Shown piece by piece: positions 1 to 12,551 of a DNA stretch of 64,000 nucleotides. This stretch comes from Antrodiella citrinella (taxonomy: Eukaryota; Basidiomycota; Agaricomycetes; Polyporales; Steccherinaceae), in assembly GCA_004802725.1 (NCBI GenBank), contig SGPM01000042.1:58292-122291 (forward strand), given 5' to 3'. Under the pieces are notes generated by a model. It ran no database searches. It was not told where the DNA came from and saw nothing but the letters and a program-made list of their open reading frames with translations. Each line of letters begins with the position of its first letter. The first letter of the stretch is position 1. Both the position numbers and the translations under genes were made by a program.

Positions 1-125
1 CACTATCTAGAAGTAGAGCTGGTGCACAAGCTGGCTGTAGTTTGCGGATGACGAAGGTTCTAGCCCATCACACCAGGCTAACATGAATCCTGGAGGGTGT
101 GAAATGTTTGCCCGTCCGTCAAGAA

Positions 126-3100
126 TCACTCGGCCTGTTTACTCGCCCAGTTCGCGTACCGAGCGACAACGTCTGGGGTAATTTGCTTCTTCATCGCTTT
201 TGCAGCAGAAATAAACGCCTCTTGAGGTACCTGCGACGACGATGTCAAAGATCATAAAATAGATTTAGGAAAGAGAAAATGAAGAATGCGCACGTGTGGA
301 GCGTCGATATTCATCTTCATTGTTAATAACGCAGCCTCTTGACACAACGCTGTCATCTCAGCACCAGAGCAACCTTCGGCCTGTCATCACGGTATAAGCG
401 TACTTCCGTCATGGATAATACGTCTGAACATACCAAATAAGCAATCTGAGGTATGTCCAAACCCAGTTCAACGCTCATCTTCTTGATACGAATACGGAGA
501 ATCTCTTCTCTGCCTGCTTGGTCTGGAGGACCAACGTACAGGATGCGATCCAATCGCCCGGGACGCATCAGTGCAGAGTCCTGTAGGAACGCGTCAGAAT
601 CAAGCACAGTGTTACGTAAATACTGTACGAGCGGCTTACAATGACATCTGGTCGATTGGTCGCAGCAACCACCGTGACTCCAAGCAACTCCTGAACCCCA
701 TCCATCTCATTCAGCAGACTGGTAAGGACACCATCGTGTGATCCTCCTGAGTCGGAATCCGAGCGCGAGGAAGCCAGTGCATCAATCTCGTCCTTTGAAA
801 CTGGTCGGCTGTGCGGTCTAACACGGTCATAACTGGAACTCACGAAGAATATGATAGACGGTGACGCTGTCCTGGCCTTCCTAAAGATCTCACGTACAGC
901 TCGCTCAGATTCTCCGACGAATTTGTTCAGCAGCTGTGCGATGATGAGCACACTCGCCAAGGTAAGGTAATGAATGGGAAGCGCTTGACTGACCTCAGGA
1001 CCCTTGACAGCGACGAAGTTGACACCACTTTCAGTTGCGCAAGCGCGGACCAGCAGAGTCTTACTACAACCAGGCGGTCCATACAAGAGTACACCCTTTG
1101 GAGACCGAACTCCAAGACGTTCAAAGGCTTCCGGATGCATAAGAGGCCATTCAATCATCTCGCGCAGTTTCTGGATGGTCTCGGCCTGGCCGCCAATGTC
1201 GGAATACCGTACCGGAACTGTGTCTAGGAAGACTGAGCGCAACGCGGAGGGACGAACGCTGGTAAGAGAAGTGAGTAAGTCCTGGAAAGTCAATCTCGGG
1301 CTGGTATCTTGATCGACAGAAGGTAGGTCCGAAGGTGGATCGGAGCTTTGTGAACTCAGCCAACGCTTTATTGCGACAGTTCCAGCTTCGCGAACAACTG
1401 CACTGAGATCGGCACCAACGTAGCCGTGTGCGCGAGCTGCGATCGACCGTATCTCGTCGAAGGAGAGCGTGTGAGGAGCCTTGCGCAAGAGGACGTTCAG
1501 GATAGAGTGACGCGCCTGGGCGTCGGGGACGCCTGCATGAATGGTTTGAGTTCTGACGAACCGGATATAGTGGACGGGGAGACATGGACTTGCCAATTTC
1601 GATTTCTCTGTCAAATCTGCCAGGTCGCCGTAGTGCTGGATCGATGGCATTCGGACGGTTAGTTGTCGCTACTACCACGACCCTGTCCTTCCCTCCCTCG
1701 GCGGTGTCATCTTCTACGCCGTCTAAAATCGTTAGCAGCTGCGCCACGACCCGCTTTTCGACTTCTCCACCGGGGCCATCTTCTCGCCGAGGACACAACG
1801 CGTCTACTTCGTCTAGAACGACTATACAAGGGCTCTTTGCCCGAGCTTCTGCAAAGACGTCCCGGAGCTTGGACTCAGTCTCGCCATGATAGGCTGACGA
1901 TAATTCGGGCCCGTTGATGATGAGCACAGATGAATGGGTAGATGCGGCGATGGCGCGGGCCAAGTGTGTTTTGCCTGTACCTGGAGGACCATGCAGCAGG
2001 ATCCCTCTAGGCGGTTTCAGTCCTGAGGAAGCACGTTGTCAGTATGGGGCGACGCGAATAGCTGGAACGACCGGACAGAAAAACCACATACCGAAGTGCA
2101 GGAATAACTCTGGGCGAGTTAGAGGTATCTCTATTAAATCGCGAACCTGGGCTATTTGCCTGTCCAGGCCTCCAACAGTACTGTACGCGTCTGTGCCAGC
2201 GCTTCGGGATACGAATGAACCTTCTGTTGTCTGTGGGACGTGTAAACATCGACGATCCAGAGCCAGTTCAGGTTGGTTGCGCTCACCTGCGGAAACGATT
2301 TTTTGGCATCGTCGTCTTTCGCGCAATCGACGATCGTGACCACTGTATCCCATCCAACAGTCCATAGATTGGATGACCGGTTTATGTGAAGCTTGACTAA
2401 ATCCTCGGCCAAAGCATCAGATGGTTCACCGTCAACGTGACTATGTGTGGACGCAGACACAAATTTGAACCGCCGAAAGACGCCTTCATATGTGACATCT
2501 AGGGTTTGTGCGGCTGTCAAAAACTTGAGATGTACTGTCATATAATCCCATACATGAAGATTGGGCATCGGCGTCGACTTAAAGATAGAAAAGACATACC
2601 TAGAGCCTCTCTCACCAGGAGCGGTAGCCAGTCACGGCGTTTCCCTTTCTCCTGTTCTGCTATTTTCGATGTCGTAGCATTTTTCCGAGGCTCGTCAGAA
2701 CTCAGAATCTCCTGCACACGAACACTCCTAGCCTCATGTGCTTGCTTCAAGGACGGTATTCCGGGTGGAAGTTTACCGCTACCGAGCGGGAAAATCTGAA
2801 CTTTGTCGCCTTCCACGAGGCCTGCTGTCAAAGCCAGGGGGGATGAGACGAGAACGGCTGAATGTTTAATAGTCAGCACGAGGTCAAGCCCACGTTTGTG
2901 CAGATGGTGCGTATGGATGATTCGGACAAGGAAGTAGATATGGAAAATAGAAGACATACTCACAATCCTGAGAAATTTCTTGCGAGGGCCAGGCAATGCC
3001 CACCGCGAAGATCTGGTAGAATTGAATGATCAGCACCTGGTGAGCATCCACGATCACAAGCAGATGAATGCAGAAGAGGATGTGGAAGATGGGAGTGAGT

Positions 3101-3309
3101 GGTCCCATCGACATCTGATGTGTTCTCACCTTGGCCTGCCCTTCTTTTGCGTTATCCGCCTTTGATAAGGCCAATATGTCGCCTGAGCAGATTTTGGTGG
3201 AAGTGAGCACCCCAGTGCTGATGATAACGCGCCGCGCGGCACGCGATACGACGCCATCCGAGGCACTTGTAAGTCCCACTTTGAAGGTCCTGCTGGAAAT
3301 TGTGGACAT
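126..3309 (-). CDS. AFG2: AFG2/DRG1-type tandem AAA+ ATPase (60S ribosome biogenesis)
   Basis: A multi-exon gene encoding an N-domain followed by two AAA+ modules. D1 has a Walker A (HGPPGTGKT, about 1965-2010) and a Walker B ([10 protein letters not shown]) and ends in [14 protein letters not shown]2 has Walker A GPPGCSKT, the pore-like segment [14 protein letters not shown], Walker B IIFF/DEIDAL split by an intron, and [14 protein letters not shown]. The C-terminus ends at TGA 126-128. The Cys-Ser in the D2 Walker A is characteristic of AFG2/SPATA5 rather than Cdc48. Members of this family are cytoplasmic hexamers that strip Rlp24 from pre-60S particles. The start is chosen at 3307-3309 (MSTISSRTF) because coding-like sequence begins there; the N-terminal exons (FAVGIAWPS segment) are less certain. 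The intron at 1533-1593 appears to use a GC donor. No frame break was seen. Confidence 0.9.
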
Positions 3310-3361
3310 GTCTCTGTGAAACTGTGAATGGTCAGAGTGCTGTCCAGTGACGATTGTCAAG

Positions 3362-3780
3362 TCAGAAAACTGACGTACTTATGGTATGATACACAGTTTT
3401 CTCAACATATACCAGCATGTACAGAGACAATATGACGGATATCTGCCACAGAAGATCGACAAGCCGTGTAGCGAGGGTATCGGAAAGTCCGAGTCGACTA
3501 CTCGGGATTGCACCGATTTTATGTACTGTCAACAACCAGAATAACATGAGAATAGGTCCATGCAAAGCAGAATGGCAAAACAATACCTCATACAAAGGAG
3601 GACTTCTGACGAGCCTCAATATTGTCGTGACTTCAACGTTGAGCCTGAGATTCTTGAGACCAAGCTGATCATACACGGGCGTCAGCGTTAACAGTTACTC
3701 AATTAGCGCTTAGGATAACGACTACTCTTACGCTATCGTCAACAACGTTTCCTCACCTCTCCATCCTTGTGAACAACCAT
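3362..3780 (-). CDS. Putative small membrane protein, unrecognised
   Basis: A candidate gene reading away from GPI16. A 24-nt first exon (ATG at 3778-3780, peptide MVVHKDGE) joins in phase 0 across a GTGAGG...CAG intron to an exon starting LGLKNLRLNVEV. The frame then stays open to 3362. The second half has two hydrophobic stretches (around PILMLFWLL and LLWQISVILSLYMLVYV), suggesting two membrane passes. An internal intron after SPPLYE is also possible and would change the C-terminus. I do not recognise the family. The stop lies about 50 bp upstream of the AFG2 start on the same strand, so it could alternatively be AFG2 leader sequence. Confidence 0.4.
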
Positions 3781-3804
3781 AGGAGTGCCAATTATTTTGG
3801 TGGC

Positions 3805-5828
3805 ATGTTGCTAGGAGGATATCTCAAGTTTGGCTTAATTCTGAGCTTGGGAACGCCTTTTACGCTTGGCAGGATCTTCAATGAGGAGTTCGACGAGACT
3901 TTGGCCCTTCGACCTCTGTTGGATGGAAGACTACTCTCGGCGTTCTCTTTCAAGACACTGCTTAGAGGCGCAACGCCAAGAGATCCAGGGAGTTTAGGTG
4001 TAGAAGATGAAAGTGAGTTTATCCTCCTTCTGACGAACGCAATGCTGAATTCTACCAGCACAACATTATACCCTTTTCCCTCTTGCTCTGGGCCAGATTC
4101 TGCGTGAATACGCTGTTACTGAAATGCATATGACCTTGAATGCTGGAAAGTGGGACTATGACCGCTGGGGGTTTCCGGAAGAGACTGGAGTGGGGACTGG
4201 AGCAGAGCTGTGGGCGTATATGGGCAACAGCACGGTCATAAGGTGCGTGTGTTACTTACGATTAGAAATGCATATGTCAATTTCGTAAAATATAGCATGG
4301 ACGAGCGGTGGCAAGGCCTACGGAACGCACTCGCTGGACTTTTCTGTGCTTCGCTAGGCTCACTAGACGAGCAGCGTACCACGTCGCCATCCATGACTTT
4401 CCGACCGGAGGGATCCTTACCTCGGTGGTCTTCCGCTCATGAGCTTCGACATGCGACACTTCCGTCAGAGAACGTTTGCACGGAGAATTTAACACCTTTC
4501 CTGAAGCTCTTACCCTGTAAGGGGCTTTCAGGGATTGCAAGCTTACTCAACCCGCATCGGCTTTTCGACTCTGACTGGCACGGCTTAGGCGTACACGTTC
4601 GGTACGTGCATGATGAAGGCGTCGAGGTACGGCTGAGCTTCCAAGCCGTGTCGGATCCTGTCCGATATTCTCCCTCCGGCGTACGAGGTTTGAACCATTT
4701 CTTCTTGTGGCTAGTGATTGTACACAGTATACTAACGTGTAACCATAGATTGGTCTCTGGGGTCCATCTTCGGCCGCGCGGTTCAAACATCATGTCCTGT
4801 TGCTAGCACAAGCGTGGTCCGAGTGGCGCTCCCTTTTGAGAAACCGGCATTGATACGCCCCGAACCATCTGTCGTGTCTTCAGACCACGCCATCTTTAGT
4901 GTGTCTGACGGTTGGTCCTCGTTGTGCGTCTGCAGTGGTGCTCATGCTCACGAGACTCTCTTAGCGGCTAAACCGCTTGACATTTCAATGCAATGGCAAG
5001 AGGAGTTTAAGTTCATGCACCGTGAGTTCGGAACTTCTTACGCGCGTTCTGTCGATCTTGATTAAAGCCCTGTCGATAGCTCTGATGCCTCCCTCTCCAC
5101 CGCTCACACCCATCAGTGTTCAGCGTACGTTGAAAGGTTCGATTCAGTCACAAGGACGCCTCTCGGTTGTGATTACGAACCATCTGCCGATCACCTTACA
5201 AACGAGCTACCTTGAGACCATGCCATGGCTGCTTCAGTTCTTCCTCCACTCGCTCCAAACATTCCACAATGGTGTTTCACGTGGTATGTCTATTCGATCA
5301 CACTCTAACAATCTCTTGTGGAATCTTATTGATTCATGACCTGCCGACCCAGATGATCTTGTGTCTATAGTGTCCTACACGCCGCCTGTGCCGCATCTGC
5401 GCCCCACATTATTCCAAGCGTTATTGACACTCCCTCCGAAGGGCACGCTGCACCTCACCATGGATGTTATGAAACCTTTCCTGCGGTATACCGAACACCC
5501 ACCTGACGCTGAACGCGGTTGGGATCTTCCACCTGCGGTATTCGTACCCTTGATCAGTGGCTCCGCTGAGGCAACTAACGACACCCACCGCGGAAACGTG
5601 GCTGGTCTTTACTCAAGAAATCAGTCACGTAGGATGTATACCTCCGTCTTACTGGTCGACCTTGCCACCCCGGACTTCAGCATGCCATACAACGTGATCA
5701 TCATGAGCTGCACCCTCATCGCCCTCATATTCGGGAGCGTGTTCAATCTGTTGACACGAAAGTTCGTGGTCATACGCGTTAATCAGGACACCAAAGATGC
5801 TGTCGCAGCATCGGACGAGAGTAAATAG
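3805..5828 (+). CDS. GPI16: GPI transamidase subunit GPI16 / PIG-T
   Basis: A multi-exon gene. An N-terminal hydrophobic signal (residues about 5-22) is followed by the family-typical EEFDETLALRPLLDGRLLSAF. The central luminal domain includes LNAGKWDYDRWGFP and ELWAYMGNSTVI. Near the C-terminus is a membrane segment (PYNVIIMSCTLIALIFGSVF) followed by a short basic and polar tail ending at TAA 5826-5828. PIG-T/Gpi16 is a single-pass ER membrane subunit of the GPI transamidase, disulfide-linked to the Gpi8 protease, and is needed to attach GPI anchors. The ATG at 3805 is chosen because it puts the signal peptide first; an in-frame ATG at 3769 would add 12 polar residues. Internal splice sites were followed only approximately, and no disabling change was seen. 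Confidence 0.88.
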
Positions 5829-8361
5829 ATCCTGCTCCGTCGCCTTATATGTTTATGTAGGTCCTCCGTTGCAGTGCAGTGCTTGAACGTTTCAATTGAA
5901 GCCTTCTGTAGGACCCTCTTTGAATGTCCTTGCATACTGTATTACCTGTACTAGGATCTGTGTCAAAGCGTTTTGACGGCCACGCTGCAGGGTACTACTA
6001 TCTCCGGAGTGCCTATGCTGTGGCACATGACCGTCTCTGAGAGGCACTCAGCATTGCCATGCTCTCCGATCTCAGAACCCTCCAGCCACATATTCCATAT
6101 CTTCTGACTAGCGTGTCCACGTCAAACTCACTGGGGACCGGCAGGGTTGCCTCAGTTGATGACTATTGATGACCGATATCTAGGTGCGAGCTAGATGCAG
6201 CTGTATCGCTGCTAGTTGGTGTTCGCTGGTGGCCTCAATTTCCCCGAAAACGTAGGTCGGCGCTATCACGAGGACAAGTCCAACGTGCCTCATCTAAGCT
6301 GGCGTGCCAGTCTTCCCACCCCCATCTACCGTTCTCAGGTGTTGTGGCGCTCCTCGAAAGCCGGGTATAACAGCTTGGATCAGGAACCCATAGCCACGAT
6401 GTGAACACTATCTATCATCGGGTCGGCGTCCTATCTGGATCACCTCGGTCACGTACTTATGGCGAGAGCCTGCGAGCGCTGAGCGCTGACATCTACAGCT
6501 CTAGCGTAATACGGTCTTCATCCCGCAACTCCGGTACGAGAGGAATACGACGTGCGCATCCTTGTGATCTCATTCAGTCTCGGCGCCCACACATGTAAAC
6601 CAAGAAGAAGCCTGCCACTCTCTGGAGCGCTGGATAATCCCATTCTGGGTGAGCTGAATATAGCATGTGTGAACACGATTTGACCCTACAGTTATTCAGA
6701 GCTCCACCCTGTTCAGTTTCCCTCGACATTTTGCAGCGGGTTTACATCAATTTATCGATGGCAAGGCTTCGCGGCCTTCTTCAGGAGCATCGATTAGATT
6801 ACCAGTAAGATGCAGGGCGAAGGCGGCGACGGGCAATCTCTTGCGCGACCCGCTTGAGTGTCGCAAAACCAGATAACGGGTCTTTTTGTTTCCAAGTCGC
6901 CGCCGTTCCGCTCGTCCGACTAAGTCACTGCAACATAGCAAGGTATTTTGAGAATTATGCACAACATCAACGCAGCGGGGGACGACAGCAGCGACGTCAT
7001 TCGACGCAATTTCGTTTTCATTTCGAGGAGCAGCCACTGAGTGGCGTTTTCCCCTTGGTCGGATTTGAAATTTCCTTTCACAGATATCTTAGTGGACTTC
7101 ACCCATCGCGGGATGCTGACTCTTGATATCAGTGACAGAGTGCAGCTGAGTGCCAGCACAAGATAATTATAGAGAGCATATGGTGTGTATCCAAATACCT
7201 CTCTCCTTGAAGCTTGAAGAAGCTTGACCGAAATTCTATATAACTCACTGGGCAAGTACAATTGTAGAAAGGACGCTTCGTGTTTTACACTCGTCTCAGT
7301 CGTCTGTTTCCTTGTTTATGATGGTCGTCATCCCGCCAAAGTCGGGGAAATGTCGTGTTGCCAGATGGCTTGAAGATGGTTTAATTCAATTCTAAAGAGA
7401 CTTGCCTCTTCCTGCCGCGGTAAGTCGCGAGATAGTGGAAAAAAAAACATACACGACGTGTAAGCGGACGCGGACAAGAGGTTCGATTCGGTCTCCTGAG
7501 ATGGAACACTTCTGATGGCAAACGCCGTGCACCATACCTGACATCCATCGCCCATCTATACAAGCAGCTATACTAGTCCCAAACTTCCACCTTTCGAACG
7601 GGAACGAAGACGAGCGCATGCAGTCGGTGTTTGAACTTACTGAACATGCATATGGGCAACTTTTCAGAAGGATGTCGCGTCCCCAGCTCTTAGATATGAT
7701 AAGTTCTGCGGAGTCGCGTGTTCCTTTGTCTTCTTCTGACATACATATCATCGACTCACGTAACGGGAGAGGCAAATATCCGCCTTCCGTCACCAACGGA
7801 AGCACCATCCGAAAGTGAGCACAACACTTGTCATTGTTTCGCGACTTTTTGTTTGTTGAGATGAACTTTCCCAATCAGACGACAGCATGTCACCATCACA
7901 TGATATTCGCCCAACCCTGTTCCGCCAACGGCTGGAGATTGAATATATCGGATTTCATTCAAAGCGCGTTACTCCGGTGTGCGGCCCTACGGCTAGCAGG
8001 CGGCTTGCCACGGATCCCTGCGGACTGCTTGGATCTCTTTCAAACAAGAAGCTTGGAGAGATCTCACGATGCGTTCCTAACACGAATGCGGCTTTTGAGT
8101 CTGCTGAATGCACTGCTTTCGCGGTTCTGATATAATGATACTTGTCGGCGCTACCCCTCCAACTTTTGCATAAAAGTCGACACCTCTGCAGACACCCCTT
8201 CCTCCCATTGTCTGTTCAAGGACCCCCTCCCGGTACCCATCCCGCTTCGTGGTGTCCTCTCACACAACCCACATACCCACTACGCACGCTTTGACCATCG
8301 GTCTGATACCCTCAACCACCCAAATACCCTCCCCACTACTGGTGCCACTCCACATAAAACT
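5829..8361. other. Intergenic or unassigned stretch
   Basis: No gene is assigned here. Both strands carry short open frames around 7330-8130: a minus-strand frame with possible introns near 7400-7870, and a plus-strand frame starting at 7618. Neither gives a protein I recognise, and both break after any plausible splice. The 200 bp before 8362 is rich in C and T, with an A/T-rich TATA-like stretch (CATAAAA near 8170) as expected for a fungal promoter. Confidence 0.5.
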
Positions 8362-8866
8362 ATGTGTCGACGAATTGCGTACGTGCTACCTCCCTTTCGA
8401 CACGAGAAAACAACTTATATGATACCCTTACAGTGAAGGAACTCGATGGCTCCGATGCGGGGTACGTCACCGCAATTTGTTCAACTCACCAAGTCGACTG
8501 ACGAGAGCCCACGTTCGTATCCACACAGCACTTCCAACGTCATATGGTGGTCGCTATCATGGACTGCAACTCCCCGCGTTGTGAACGAAGTATATACCAC
8601 CCAAAATCATGCCGAGACCGTCAATGTCTGAAGGTGTGTACAACATTGCCCTTTCTTCACTGCCCTGCACGCGCTTTGCGGTTGCAGGACATTATTCCAA
8701 AATTTCCCTGCAATGGGCCCTGTTCCTTGAAGACTTCCATGGCTCATCTCCGTCTTTCTGCCCACCCCAGAACTATGGACCTGATGTGCAAAAAGATGTC
8801 GATGCTGTCCAAGAGGAATGCTTTCAATGTCGAGCAGCTGCAGCGCGAGGCGTTCCTGCTGCGTGA
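8362..8866 (+). CDS. Small Cys-rich protein of the agaricomycete 'MCRR...CGHF...HPKSC' type
   Basis: Four short exons, 8362-8378, 8434-8461, 8529-8633 and 8771-8866, join in frame (intron phases 2, 0, 0) with GTACGT, GTACGT and GTGTGT donors and CAG acceptors. They give an 81-residue protein: [20 protein letters not shown], then [32 protein letters not shown] and ECFQCR. Cysteines occur in regularly spaced pairs (RCGH, DCNSPRC, SCRDRQC, ECFQC), suggesting a compact metal-binding fold. There is no signal peptide or membrane segment. I recall similar short proteins of unknown function recurring in agaricomycete genomes; that is memory, not a search. The exons are too short to appear as one long open frame. 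The function is unknown. Confidence 0.72.
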
Positions 8867-11800
8867 CCTGCGTGGGCCAATACCCCCATCTCTCTCCGTC
8901 CTGTCCGAGTATCGGTCTGCAGAGCAGGCTTGCTCCAACGCCCATGCATGCTTTGGACCATTCGTTCTTCTTCTTCTTCGCCCACACCAGCTCGACTAAT
9001 TCCATCCTAATTCTCATTCGGATTCGGACTGGCTTCTTCATGTCGCAATCTCATCATATCCTGTCTCCCCTCACTGCTGTACCTCCTCACAATTCGTCAT
9101 ATCCCCCGCATATCGCTGTATCTGTATCGTAATCCCTGTCGCCGCTGTTGTTGTTGTTGTACATTATAAATCATAATGACTTTTACGGAAAGCCCGACCG
9201 TGCGCCACCTGTGCCGCTGTGCGTACTCACACTGTCGTCAGCTGGCCTTTCTGGACTCAAAAAAAAACTCAACGTGCCGGGACGGCATTCGAGTGCCACA
9301 TCGCCAAAACCAAAGTGACATGTTGACATGTCCTGTCTTCTCAATTCCTCAAATGAGTTTTGTTATTGCCCGGGTTTCTCTTCCCCATTGTGTGATCATC
9401 TCCGCCTTCTTTCCCTGCAGATGGGGTGAGGTCAAAACCCACCCTTATGAATGCGTACGTGAGAACGACGGACCTCGCGCCACAAAGCTTGCAGGGTAGC
9501 CTGAACAGTTGGATAGTCATGCGTACAAGCACCGAAACGACTCCGAGAGTGAAATTACCAACACACCGAACTCCGTAGCAACTGATGATCCGCCAGTGGA
9601 GCGATGGCCGCTCCTCCGCACGGAATAAGCCCCGGTGACAGAACGATGACGATTCGGCTGCGACAATAGAAAGCAATTTTTGTTTTTTTTGAGCCTGAGA
9701 GTTTGCTTTAGAGTTTGGGACCGCCCATTTCTAAACGTGCGTGCCATTGTGTTCTTGCCGCCGAATTCGAGCGTATGCGTTTGCGACAAGTTTCGACATA
9801 AGACGGCACGCCTGCTGTGCGTGAACATACCGCGTTGGCGCCGGACGTTTCTAGTACACTGTTAGCTTGATGAAGCTTCCGGTGTGCACGGGTGGGACGA
9901 CTCGCGGGAAGAGCGGATAGCGAGGAAAGAACGCTTGAGGTTAGGCCAAGCCATGTCCATGGCGCTTCGCCAACGAAAGATGGCGTATTGCTGTGTAACA
10001 ACGAACGCGAACTTGTGTGTAGTGCCGCCAAGAACGCGAGCTTCGTCGTCAATAGTAGCAGAACGACCCTGATTCTGACGAACATGGTCAGCCAGCAGAC
10101 ATAAGAGCGTCATGAACCGGAACCGGACATACAGACGGCTTGCAAGCGGCAGGGTTGATGTACGAAACTTTTGACAGAGGGGACCGATAACGAGAAAGGT
10201 CGTGGGTCGCAAACGTGACTGACGCGGTACACAGGTAGGAGTCCGTAGAACGTTGATTCTGTGGGAGCACCCACGGATCGCAGGTCGAGAAATCTGATGA
10301 TACATTGCCTTGAGATTGCAGTTGCTGAATACGTAGGATCTGCGCGATCGTGTTTAGTTCAACGACGTAATCAATGTCTTCGAGGCACGCACATACACAC
10401 ACTCTTCTGTGAGCAATCGGGAATTCGAAGGAAAAGTGAGACGGCCAGATCCAGGGGTGGAGGAGGGTGAGATACGATGATGACCGGCGTGAAGCAGTGA
10501 ATTGAGATAAAGAGAAGGCGAGATTGGGACGCTGTACGGTATTCACCACGGAAGCGAAATCTGTACGTCAAGATAGCCCAAGCGTAAGAAAGGGACACAA
10601 TCCTATAGCTTGATCACCATCAAAATAGGTCGCAAGAATGTGACCGAAGGGCTCTGTAAAATCGTAAGAGATAAGACGAGGGTTTGAGTCATGAGAAACA
10701 AAGAAGTTACCGTGTAAGAATAGCCTCGAGCGAAGGTATGAGAAGGCAGTCAATTGAGATCTAGCCACAGACGCGTTCGAAGAAAATTGACTGAGTGCTA
10801 TGCGCTTCAGAGGATGACGATCGTTGGTCAGTACATAACGGCACACCGAAGCACGACAATGCGCTCGGAAGTATTCGTATCGTGCACGAAGAAACCCAGG
10901 TCTGCATGTCATCTTTCAGAAGCATTGAAGCCTCATCACTTCCCTGACTCATCTAGGTGTGGCTACGGAAATTTTGCCTCCGAAGTCATCGTAGAGCGGC
11001 AGTCGTAACACATGTTGGACCCTCTGCGAAGACGATCCAGGAGGAAGGCGAGCACAATGAGCACCTCATTCTTCGTCATTGACTCGGAACTGTTCCATAC
11101 ACAAAAATGCGTCATAGACGAGAATCGCCTGGATAACAGCCATGTAAAGCATGCTATCGTGCTTCTCTGGGATGGCAGTAGTCATTCTAGGGTCTCATTA
11201 CAGCGGCGATAGACATACCGTGATGCTGTCTCGCTGCAACAGCACGAGGTCGTCTTTACGTTCTACAAAGGTAAGAAATGTCACGAGGACATCGCCACAA
11301 TCTTTGCATAGCACTGACAGTGACAGCAGCATTCGCCACGTTATACTCCGTCTTCCATAAATCTTCTATTTCAATCTGTCATTAGCTGAGATGTGTGAGG
11401 AAGCTGAGTTCGCGACTCACGAAGTATTACACGAGACTCCGCGAAGCACTCGCAGCGAAGCTGGTCTACATCGCGCGATTGCTAGGTGATGACGAACGAG
11501 TCCGCGAAAGACGCTTGAGTCGGCCTTAACATCCAAAAATACTACCTCGGGGAGTTTATATGTACCATGTCGTGCGAGGGCATGGACGAGAAAGCTATTC
11601 TAAAGCGCTGCCCGCTGCAGGAGGAGACGAGAAGACGGTCAATCACGGTCAACATTTTTGAAAATGTTGATATCACTCACGTATATATGTAAGACCTGTC
11701 CGACGGCCTGAAGATCACCGCTGAACACGGTTTGTAACTGACCCAAATATCAGCAGCATCCAAGTCGGCGAAACTAGTCTTCTAATAGTATCTCAAGATG

Positions 11801-12071
11801 TCCATCACTCTTCCGAGATATTCGGTAAAGCATCATGCAAAGGCTGCCATGGTCAAGACCACCTCAGATTCGTTTTTCTGGAATGGTCCTGGAGTCAGAT
11901 TTGTTCCGGACTGGGCCGGATGGCAAGTATCACGAGCAGGTCGCAACAAGGCGACATAACAGGGACAGTGTGCGCAAGGTGACCGTCAATACGAAATGAA
12001 CGTTCAAAGATGGTATTTCTGATGACGACAACGCAAGCAAGCTCTAGAATCCCTACAAGGTTGCTCTACCA
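8867..12071. other. Unassigned 3.2 kb stretch
   Basis: No convincing gene is seen. The minus strand between about 9340 and 11300 has overlapping medium-length frames with hydrophobic runs and some possible splice sites (for example a donor after LLQRDSIT near 11225). It may be a decayed or very intron-rich membrane-protein gene, but I could not join exons without frameshifts. A short GTT repeat lies near 9145-9160. Downstream of 11400 both strands look non-coding. Confidence 0.4.
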
Positions 12072-12551
12072 TTAGTGGGCGTGGTTCTTGTGGTGTTCTA
12101 GAAAATAACAGGCGGTCAGTGACCGTCCCCATCCGAAACCACAAACAGAGTATGCAAAACTCACTCAAATGCACTGGAAACAAGAAAGCACGTCGTCAGG
12201 ATTGAACACATGACGCAAGAACGTGACACGTACTCTGGTAGTCAATGGTGTATCCGATACCAAAAATTCCAACAATGAGAGCGACAAGGGGCTTGCCCGA
12301 GGCGTTCTTTCCGTTGAACCACCTCCCTTTGATTCCGCTGACTGCGGACTGAGGTGCTGGACCCTTGGGAAGTTTGGAGTAAAAGTTCACGAGGGTGTTG
12401 AGGCCTGCTCCGGAACCGGAAGACTGCAACGAATGTTTTAGTTTTCGTTCAGGATTGACATATCGATACTGTCGCTCACCAGGATGGAGGGAGTGGCAAC
12501 TTTAGGCGGGACGAGCCCGCCAAGTTGTCGGCGGATGAGAGAAGGCTGCAT
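12072..12551 (-). CDS. ATP17: Mitochondrial F1Fo ATP synthase subunit f
   Basis: Four exons, 12480-12551, 12234-12423, 12165-12173 and 12072-12097, give a 98-residue protein. Its core NFYSKLPKGPAP, RWFNGKNASGKPL and a single hydrophobic span (VALIVGIFGIGYTIDY) match yeast Atp17, and it ends in a His-rich tail (MHLKHHKNHAH). Subunit f sits in the inner-membrane Fo sector and helps with stator assembly and dimerisation. The first exon (MQPSLIRRQLGGLVPPKV) resembles the corresponding N-terminus and is basic, consistent with mitochondrial import. The third exon is only 9 nt; skipping it would remove the residues just after the membrane span. Splice phases are consistent throughout (total 297 nt including stop). 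Confidence 0.9.

Noticed and set aside
7484..7500. B-box-like GGTTCGATTCG suggesting another tRNA
   Set aside because: No A-box at the right distance and no acceptor or anticodon stem can be drawn.
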